Shown here piece after piece: positions 58,549 through 64,000 of a stretch of DNA of 64,000 nt (its first letter is position 1; each line of letters begins with the position of its first letter). Below the pieces are notes generated by a model that did no database searches, was not told the origin of the DNA, and saw nothing but the letters and a program-made list of their open reading frames with translations. The stretch comes from Gp6-AA40 sp032156805 (GTDB lineage Bacteria > Acidobacteriota > Vicinamibacteria > Vicinamibacterales > UBA2999). The stretch lies in the NCBI GenBank assembly GCA_032156805.1, contig JALDXQ010000012.1:1-64000 (forward strand), written 5' to 3'. The position numbers and the translations under genes are program-made.

Positions 58549-59542
58549 GGCTGTCCTCCGCTACGGCCTCAGAGGCGGTCGCCTCAGAGGCTGCCGCCTC
58601 AGGGGCTGCCGCCTCCTCAGTGGTGACTTGCAGGAAGATCTCTTCGAGGCTCATTCGCATCGGTCGAAGCTCCAGCAGCCCCCAACCGCGGCCGACGACT
58701 GTCGCCGCCAGCTGCCGCCGCACGTCCTGACCACTCTGGCTCTCGACTTCGTAGCCGGCGATGCCATCGCGGCGATCTGACGCCGTCACGCGCGTGACAC
58801 CTGGGACCGACGCCAAGGTCCCCTCGGCATCGGAGCCCATCGCGTCGACCTGGATATACATCGTCTCTGACCCGCGAAGACGAGCAGTCAGGTTGTCCGG
58901 CGTGTCGACGGCGACCACGCGACCCTTGTTGATGATCACGATGCGGTTGCAGGTCTGACTGACCTCCGGGAGGATGTGCGTGCTCAGGATGACCGTGTGA
59001 TCGCCACCGAGTCCCTTGATTAGTCGACGCGTCTCATTGATCTGCTTCGGGTCCAGTCCGGCAGTCGGTTCGTCGAGAATCAGCACTTCGGGATTGTGAA
59101 GGAGTGCCTGCGCGAGCCCGACGCGCTGCCGGTAGCCCTTGGAGAGCTTGGCGCAGTGCCGCTTGGCCACATCTGCGATCTGCGTCCGCTCCATGACCGT
59201 GTTGACTCGCGATGTGCGTTCCGATCGCGGCACACCCTTGATCCGCGCGCAGAAGGCGAGATAGTCGATGACCGTCATGTCGGGGTAGAGGGGTGGCGTC
59301 TCCGGAAGGTATCCGGTCCGTCGCTTGGCCTCGACAGGCTGCTCCTGGACGTCGTAGCCGGCGACCAGCGCCTTGCCGTCTGTTGCCGGCATGTAGCCGG
59401 TCAACACACGCATCGTCGTGGTCTTGCCTGCGCCGTTGGGTCCAAGAAACCCAAGAATCTCTCCTCGCTCCGCCTTGAAGCTCACGTCGTCGACGGCCGT
59501 TATCGGGCCGTACCGCTTCGTGAGGTGCTGAACTTCAATCAC
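58541..59542 (-). CDS. ABC exporter ATPase, GldA-like, with Ala/Glu repeat tail
   Basis: A 333-residue ATPase. Walker A is FLGPNGAGKTTTMRV, the signature LSKGYRQRVGLAQAL, Walker B VLILDEPTAGLDPKQ, and the switch His in LSTHILPEV. It fits the GldA/NatA-type ABC-2 subfamily. The usual C-terminal domain follows. The last 25 residues are AAPEAAASEATASEAVAEDS-like, encoded by a 15-base tandem repeat (58566-58610), and probably lie outside the fold. It heads the gld-like operon; the promoter lies between 59543 and 59690. Confidence 0.9.
   Translation of the reverse strand: MIEVQHLTKRYGPITAVDDVSFKAERGEILGFLGPNGAGKTTTMRVLTGYMPATDGKALVAGYDVQEQPVEAKRRTGYLPETPPLYPDMTVIDYLAFCARIKGVPRSERTSRVNTVMERTQIADVAKRHCAKLSKGYRQRVGLAQALLHNPEVLILDEPTAGLDPKQINETRRLIKGLGGDHTVILSTHILPEVSQTCNRIVIINKGRVVAVDTPDNLTARLRGSETMYIQVDAMGSDAEGTLASVPGVTRVTASDRRDGIAGYEVESQSGQDVRRQLAATVVGRGWGLLELRPMRMSLEEIFLQVTTEEAAAPEAAASEATASEAVAEDSRE
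58566..58610. repeat. 15-base tandem repeat inside the ABC ATPase gene
   Basis: Three units, GCCTCAGAGGCGGTC, GCCTCAGAGGCTGCC and GCCTCAGGGGCTGCC, with a partial fourth. On the coding strand each encodes five residues of the ASEAA type. The unit length keeps the frame if copies are gained or lost. Confidence 0.85.
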
Positions 59543-59686
59543 CGGTGAACTCCTCCGCCGAGCCAGCCAGGCCCGGGCAATCCGCTACTTGTGTCGCGTA
59601 ACTTGTAGAGCAGGCGTGTCTTAAGTGTGCCCAGCGGGCGATCCTAGCCGAACCGCGGCCGCCACGGCAAGACCTATTGTAGTAAT

Positions 59687-59706
59687 ATATGAACAAGTAT
59701 TCATAT
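59687..59706. promoter_or_regulatory. SmtB/CzrA-type operator overlapping the ArsR start
   Basis: ATATGAACAAGTATTCATAT is an almost perfect palindrome. Its core TGAACA-N2-TATTCA matches the classic SmtB-type site. It overlaps the ATG at 59705 and follows an AT-rich stretch (TAGTAATAT) that may be the -10 box, so bound repressor would block transcription. Confidence 0.8.
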
Positions 59707-60016
59707 GTCGCAGCTCGATGCACACACCGTCGACGGCCTGACCGAGATCTTCCGGGTGCTCGGTGATCCCACGCGTGTGCGCATTCTGGATGTGCTGTCG
59801 CGGTCGGAACTGTGCGTGGGTGATCTGGCGCTGCAACTTGGAGTGAGCGAGTCTGCCGTGTCCCATCAGCTGCGCTTGCTTCGGAATACTCGAATCGTCC
59901 GGTCGCGCCGAGAAGGTCGGATGATCTTTTACGCCCTCGATGACAAGCACGTGCTTGCGCTGTTCCGGCAGGGCTTACGCCACGTCCAGGAGGGCGGCCG
60001 CAAGGCCGACAACTGA
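59705..60016 (+). CDS. ArsR/SmtB-family metal-sensing repressor
   Basis: A 103-residue winged-helix repressor. LGDPTRVRILDVLSRSELCVGDLA contains the ELCVGD region of metal sensors, and ESAVSHQLRLLRNTRIV is the recognition helix. The C-terminal alpha-5 site has Asp80, His82, His93 and Glu96 (D-x-H-x10-H-x2-E), the zinc site of SmtB/CzrA-type sensors, so zinc (or Cd/Co) should release it from DNA. It autoregulates through the site at 59687 and overlaps the P-type ATPase gene by one base. Confidence 0.92.
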   Translation: MSQLDAHTVDGLTEIFRVLGDPTRVRILDVLSRSELCVGDLALQLGVSESAVSHQLRLLRNTRIVRSRREGRMIFYALDDKHVLALFRQGLRHVQEGGRKADN

Positions 60017-62139
60017 TGCCAGCGGTTGAGCCACGCCTCTGCACGAACTGTGAGGTCCACGCCGAGGCCGTCTTCCGCGTCGAGGGAATGGACTGTAACG
60101 AAGAGGTCGTCATCCTGGAGCGCCGGCTACGTCCCCTGGCCGGCATGGAAGCGCTCTCGGCCGACCTCGTCGGCCAGCGCCTGCACGTCTCATATGACGC
60201 TGCGAAGCTGACTACGGCCGCTATTGTCGACGCGGTCGGCCAGACCGGCATGCGGATCTGGCTTGAGCACGAAGGCCAGGGAGCGTCCGGCCCGGACGTC
60301 CGGGTGCGATTCTGGCTGACGGTTGCCTCAGGGACTGCCATTTTGACTGCGCTTGCGGTCAATACGTGGAGCCCCCCGCTGTCCGTTGCATTCTTTGTTG
60401 CGGCGACTCTCGCGGGCGGGGTGTTTCCGACCCGGCGTGCCCTCGTCGCCCTTCGGACCCGTACGGTTGATATCAACGTGCTCATGGTCATTGCCGTGGC
60501 CGGAGCGATGGTTCTTCGCGAGTGGTTCGAGGCCGCCAGCGTCGTCTTCCTCTTCGCTCTCGCGCAATGGCTGGAGGCACGGACCCTCGAGCGGGCACGA
60601 CAGGCCATCCGCGCGCTGGTCGAGCTTTCGCCTCGCGAGGCCATCGTCCGGCGCAATGGTGTCGAGCACAGGGCGCCGGTTGAGTCCATTAACGTGGGTG
60701 CCGAGATTGTTGTACGTCCGGGAGACAAGGTTCCGCTCGACGGTCGAGTCCTCGCCGGACACGGCGACGTGAACGAGGCACCCATCACCGGCGAATCACT
60801 GCCGGTGGACAAGGGGCCGGGCGATGAGGTGTATGCGGGCACCATCAACGGTCGCGGTTCGCTCGACCTGGAAGTCATTCGAGTCGGGCGCGACACGCGA
60901 CTCGCTCGAATCATTCACCTGGTGGAGGCCGCTCAGGCCCGGCGGGCCCCTGTTCAGTCGTTCGTGGATCGGTTCGCCCGCGTCTACACGCCCGCTGTCA
61001 TTGCCCTCGCCGGCGTCGTAGCCATTGTGCCCTCGCTGCTGTGGGGCGATCCGGCAACCTGGTTCTATCGATCGCTCGTGCTGCTCGTGATCGCATGTCC
61101 ATGCGCGCTGGTCATCTCCACTCCCGTGTCGATCGTGGCCGCGCTTTCAGCGGCAGCGAGAAACGGCGTGCTCATCAAGGGCGGGGCGCACCTCGAGCGG
61201 CTGGCAGATATCCGCGTGGTCGCGTTCGACAAGACCGGCACGCTGACACGCGGAGAACCGCGTGTCAAAGAGGTGGTTCCGATCGAAGGTGCATCGATCG
61301 CTCAGATCCTTGGTTATGCGGCTGCGGTCGAAATCAGATCAGAGCACGCGCTGGCGAGGGCCATTACTCGTCGTGCACGCGAGCTTCGGCTGGATATTCC
61401 CGCGGCGGACGGGTTCACCTCGACGCCGGGCCGAGGGGCCGAAGGGCGCGTGAGCGGCAGCCATGTGATCGTCGGCAACGATCTGATGCTGTCATCACGC
61501 GGGATCGCGGTCCCCGTCGATCCGGTGGAATCGCTGCGGCGTGCCGGCAACACGGTTGTGTGTGTGGCCGTCGATGGCCGAATCCGCGGCTTCATCGGCA
61601 TCGCCGATCCGCTGCGCGCGACGGCGAAGGAGACCATCGAGATGCTCCGATCGCATGGCGTTCGTCGCGTCGCGATGTTGACCGGCGACCACGCACTCAC
61701 AGCGCGCGCGGTCGCTTCGAGTCTCGTCCTCGACGAGGATCATCATGGCCTGATGCCCGACGAGAAACACGCACGCATCCTGGCAATGCGATCGGACGGG
61801 GCGGTGCTGATGGTGGGCGATGGCGTCAACGACGCGCCGGCAATGGCAGCTGCCGATGTCGGCGTGGCGATGGGAGCGGCTGCATCTGACGCCGCACTCG
61901 AGACCGCGGATGTTGCGCTGATGTCGGGCGAGTTGTTGAAGCTGCCTTACGCGCTTCGCCTGGCGCGGGCCACGGTTCGCAACATCAAAACGAACCTCGT
62001 GGTCTCGCTCGCGCTCAAGGCTGTTTTCCTGGTTACGGCCATGACCGGGACCGCGACGCTGTGGATGGCGGTTCTGGCCGATACCGGCGCGTCGGTCATC
62101 GTCGTCGCAAACGCGTTGCGTTTGCTACGAGCACGATAA
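60016..62139 (+). CDS. Zn/Cd/Pb-type heavy-metal P-type ATPase
   Basis: A 707-residue efflux pump. The N-terminus has extra Cys (CTNC, residues 9-12) and the GMDCNEE metal site (Cys27) of an HMA-like domain. The membrane CPC motif is 361-363 (IACPCALVIS), the phosphorylated Asp is 405 (FDKTGTLTRGEP), with TGES, MLTGDH and VGDGVNDAPA in the cytoplasmic domains. CPC with this flanking sequence (STPVSIVAAL) points to P1B-2 Zn/Cd/Pb transport. Control by the zinc-type SmtB homologue is consistent. It ends at a hairpin facing the response-regulator gene. Confidence 0.95.
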   Translation: MPAVEPRLCTNCEVHAEAVFRVEGMDCNEEVVILERRLRPLAGMEALSADLVGQRLHVSYDAAKLTTAAIVDAVGQTGMRIWLEHEGQGASGPDVRVRFWLTVASGTAILTALAVNTWSPPLSVAFFVAATLAGGVFPTRRALVALRTRTVDINVLMVIAVAGAMVLREWFEAASVVFLFALAQWLEARTLERARQAIRALVELSPREAIVRRNGVEHRAPVESINVGAEIVVRPGDKVPLDGRVLAGHGDVNEAPITGESLPVDKGPGDEVYAGTINGRGSLDLEVIRVGRDTRLARIIHLVEAAQARRAPVQSFVDRFARVYTPAVIALAGVVAIVPSLLWGDPATWFYRSLVLLVIACPCALVISTPVSIVAALSAAARNGVLIKGGAHLERLADIRVVAFDKTGTLTRGEPRVKEVVPIEGASIAQILGYAAAVEIRSEHALARAITRRARELRLDIPAADGFTSTPGRGAEGRVSGSHVIVGNDLMLSSRGIAVPVDPVESLRRAGNTVVCVAVDGRIRGFIGIADPLRATAKETIEMLRSHGVRRVAMLTGDHALTARAVASSLVLDEDHHGLMPDEKHARILAMRSDGAVLMVGDGVNDAPAMAAADVGVAMGAAASDAALETADVALMSGELLKLPYALRLARATVRNIKTNLVVSLALKAVFLVTAMTGTATLWMAVLADTGASVIVVANALRLLRAR

Positions 62140-62140
62140 T

Positions 62141-62172
62141 GTAACGGGGTCGGGAGTCCTCGACTCCATTAC
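62141..62172. terminator. Hairpin between convergent ATPase and response-regulator genes
   Basis: GGAGTC and GACTCC form a 6-bp stem with a 3-base loop, with outer GTAA/TTAC matches. Both convergent genes end within or next to it. It shares the GGGGTCGGG word with other palindromes in the window. Confidence 0.5.
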
Positions 62173-62888
62173 GCTTTTCGATTCGAGAAGAAATGCGAGC
62201 GGACGTAGTGATCGATCTGCGCCTGATCCGAGTCGCCGATCTTCTTGAACTCCACGCCCATACCCAGCCGGCGATCTGACCAGGCCACGCGAGCCTCGAC
62301 GTCGATCTCGTTCTTTCCACCGGGCAATCGGAAGCGGACTCTGACCGGAGTGTCTATCGCGAGTGGACTCGTCGTCCTTATCGCGAGCCCACCATGGCTG
62401 ATGTTGATGGTGAGCGCCGCCGCGATTGTGTTGCCGAACCGGTAGGCCACCGGTATGCCCAGCGTTACGCGCGGACTCGATCGCCGATTGGATGCCTCCG
62501 GCGCGAGGTGGGGAAGGAGAGACGGCAGTATGTGCTGGACCGCTGTGTATTCGTTGACATAGCCGACAACGCCAAGCGATTCGAGCTGCCGCACCTCATC
62601 CGCGCTCGCGATTGTTCCACTGAAGATGACGATGCCCGCGTGACGGTCGAGCTTGCGAATTGCCTGCAGCAGCGTGACACCGTTCCCCTGCGGGATGCGC
62701 AAGTCAAGCACGATCAGGTCGATGCGAGATACGTTGGCCCGCACCTGCGCCAGCAGTTCCTGACCCGTCTGAACGGTTACTGTGTTGTGGCCCGCTGCCT
62801 CGAGAGCCGCCTTGAACCGATCGCGCACGAACGCGGTATCGTCAGCGACCAGCACGGTTCGCGTTGCGCGCCTAGTCGCGCCCGTCAT
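62169..62888 (-). CDS. Response regulator with C-terminal PilZ domain
   Basis: A 239-residue protein. Residues about 11-125 are a receiver domain (VLVADDTAFVRDRF with the acidic pair, LIVLDLRIPQGNG with the phosphoacceptor Asp, IVIFSGT). The PilZ domain follows from about residue 133: RRSSPR contains the RxxxR element and NISHGGLAIR the NxSxxG motif, so c-di-GMP binding is likely. This joins phosphorelay and c-di-GMP signals. No kinase is encoded next to it. Confidence 0.9.
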   Translation of the reverse strand: MTGATRRATRTVLVADDTAFVRDRFKAALEAAGHNTVTVQTGQELLAQVRANVSRIDLIVLDLRIPQGNGVTLLQAIRKLDRHAGIVIFSGTIASADEVRQLESLGVVGYVNEYTAVQHILPSLLPHLAPEASNRRSSPRVTLGIPVAYRFGNTIAAALTINISHGGLAIRTTSPLAIDTPVRVRFRLPGGKNEIDVEARVAWSDRRLGMGVEFKKIGDSDQAQIDHYVRSHFFSNRKA

Positions 62889-63045
62889 CGAAAGTACTAT
62901 CGGTTTACAGCATTGTGATCCTTAGGGTTCATTGCCCAAATCCGTGCCTCCTCGTTATAATTTGAAATCTTGGCCGGGGAATTTTTGGGCCGCGCCCTCT
63001 GCTCCCGGATTGTTTCGAGTTGCCCGTTCGACAGATGGAGCCCGT

Positions 63046-63300
63046 ATGGCGAGCTGCCCTGAGTGCGAATTCGACGAGATTGACACCGAGGACCTCGAGG
63101 AGGGCGACCGCCTGAGTTGTCCAGAGTGCGGCAAAAGCCTCGTCATGGTGGGCTCCGACGAACTCGATGTTGCCGACGATGACGACGACCTCGACGATGA
63201 CGATGATGATGACGAGGTCGAGGAGGACGAGGACGGCGACGACGATGACGACGACGACCTCGACGACGACGATGAGGACGAGGAGGATTACGACGAGTGA
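63046..63300 (+). CDS. Zinc-ribbon protein with long acidic tail (LysW-like N-terminus)
   Basis: An 84-residue protein. The N-terminal 35 residues hold two CPEC knuckles (ASCPECEFDEIDTEDLEEGD, LSCPECGKSLVMVG), a layout like the carrier protein LysW. The remaining 45 residues are almost only Asp and Glu, ending EEDYDE, encoded by GAC/GAT/GAG triplets. LysW also ends in an acidic E-rich tail with a modified terminal Glu, so a carrier role is possible but unproven; the tail here is far longer and more acidic. The start at 63046 fits the motif; an upstream start would add an unlikely 38 residues. It overlaps larE by four bases. Confidence 0.75.
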   Translation: MASCPECEFDEIDTEDLEEGDRLSCPECGKSLVMVGSDELDVADDDDDLDDDDDDDEVEEDEDGDDDDDDDLDDDDEDEEDYDE

Positions 63301-64000
63301 TCCTGGAAGCGGACGCAGGCGCGACCGCTTCTCCGCGGACTGACGCTGAACAGAACGCGGTGCCGCGGCCGCAGGATCTCGAGGCGAAGGAGGCGCGTCT
63401 TCGAGAGCTGCTGACCAGCTATGAGTCGATGATTGTCGCCTTCAGCGGTGGCGCCGACAGCGCCTATCTGGCGTGGGCGGCCACCAGCGTCCTGGGGCAT
63501 TCCGTCCTCTGCGTCACCGCCGACAGCCCCAGCTATCCCGATCGACACCGGCAGCTTGCGTTAGCCGTGGCCCGCGAGGCCGACCTCCGGCACGAAATCA
63601 TCCAGACATCAGAGCTCGATCGCGTCGAATACCGCGCGAATCCCACCAATCGCTGCTACTACTGCAAGCACGAGCTCTACACCGCACTGACCGCTATTGC
63701 CGAGGAGCGGAGGTTCGCTGTGATCGCCGATGGCAGCAACGCGGACGATCGGGGGGACTACCGGCCCGGTCGCCAGGCCGCGACGGAATTCGGTGTGCGC
63801 AGTCCCCTCGATGAGGCAGGGCTCACCAAACCTGAAATCCGTGAGCTGTCTCGTCGCGCCGGGCTTCGTACCTGGGACGAACCCGCGTCGGCCTGCCTGT
63901 CGTCGCGCATTCCCTATCACTCCGAGGTCACTCGAGAAAAGCTGCGGGCGATCGAGCGTGCCGAAGACGTGCTTCGCGGCCTGGGGTTTCGTGTGTTTCG
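63297..64000 (+). CDS. larE: ATP-dependent sacrificial sulfur transferase LarE (partial, cut by window end)
   Basis: The first 234 residues of a PP-loop enzyme that donates its own cysteine sulfur to make the nickel-pincer nucleotide cofactor of lactate racemase-type enzymes. It starts at a GTG overlapping the previous gene. The PP-loop is VAFSGGADSAYLA (about residues 48-60), TNRCYYCKHELY and DGSNADDRGDYRPGR are family motifs, and the sacrificial Cys lies in PASACLSSRIPY (Cys200). Larger family members (TIGR00268-type) have other roles, so function as LarE is likely rather than certain. No larB or larC is visible in the window. Confidence 0.9.
   Translation, partial: MILEADAGATASPRTDAEQNAVPRPQDLEAKEARLRELLTSYESMIVAFSGGADSAYLAWAATSVLGHSVLCVTADSPSYPDRHRQLALAVAREADLRHEIIQTSELDRVEYRANPTNRCYYCKHELYTALTAIAEERRFAVIADGSNADDRGDYRPGRQAATEFGVRSPLDEAGLTKPEIRELSRRAGLRTWDEPASACLSSRIPYHSEVTREKLRAIERAEDVLRGLGFRVF

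Noticed and set aside
63163..63297. GAC/GAT run considered as a non-coding microsatellite
   Set aside because: The run keeps one reading frame, mixes GAC, GAT, GAG and GTT/CTC triplets, and is flanked by a good zinc-ribbon start and a coupled downstream gene.

Overview
This is a high-GC, gene-dense bacterial chromosome segment. The mix points to an Acidobacteriota, probably Vicinamibacteria-like (an inference; there is no rRNA): a Tad/Flp pilus locus under sigma-54 control, PilZ proteins, an ECF sigma/anti-sigma unit beside a TPR-CHAT lipoprotein, a Gld-like ABC exporter, a small bacterial microcompartment (BMC) locus and many intergenic heptamer repeats. No rRNA, CRISPR array, prophage or insertion sequence was recognised. 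There is one tRNA.

Layout. 1-8.4 kb (minus strand): a Tad pilus operon, read right to left as a sigma-54 activator, DUF192, two PilZ-like proteins, three Flp pilins, prepilin peptidase, TadE, CpaB, CpaC, TadG and a CpaE N-terminus whose frame runs into a CPBP-protease-like membrane segment at the window edge. 8.6-16.7 kb: a DNA glycosylase, an amino-acid-type ABC importer, a secreted LamG/Ig-like protein with a near-consensus sigma-54 promoter, a membrane protein and two methyltransferases. 16.8-21.3 kb: an overlapping operon yebC-ruvC-ruvA-gmhA-ruvB-fabH. 21.3-23.5 kb: a stand-alone LigD-type polymerase bracketed by palindrome pairs, then queA with an in-frame repeat-derived insertion. 24-31.6 kb: a PEGA protein with a sigma-54 promoter, a second sigma-54 activator, ECF sigma, zinc anti-sigma, an unknown protein and a TPR-CHAT protease-like lipoprotein. 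31.7-42.9 kb: a deoxyhypusine-synthase-like protein, a membrane protein, tRNA(CAT), tilS, ftsH, folP, the c-di-AMP module cdaA-ybbR-glmM, and pdxJ. 43-47 kb: the BMC locus (TPR protein, YHS protein, class II aldolase, one BMC-H, three BMC-P, a small Cys/His protein, a D-2-hydroxyacid dehydrogenase). 47-64 kb: M28 peptidase, nth, cyclophilin, DUF72, queE-queC-AlaX, dacB, a Gld-like exporter with DUF4340, an SmtB-type repressor with a Zn/Cd P-type ATPase, a receiver-PilZ protein, an acidic zinc-ribbon protein and larE (cut by the end).

Three themes stand out. First, candidate sigma-54 promoters precede the Tad operon, its activator gene, the LamG protein and the PEGA gene, and two closely related sensor-less activators are encoded here, which suggests a sigma-54 surface-structure regulon. 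Second, gene ends carry several families of short heptamer-period arrays and palindromic REP/BIME-like units, some of which supply start codons or coding sequence. Third, two clusters deserve experiments: the ECF/anti-sigma/unknown/TPR-CHAT unit and the minimal aldolase BMC.
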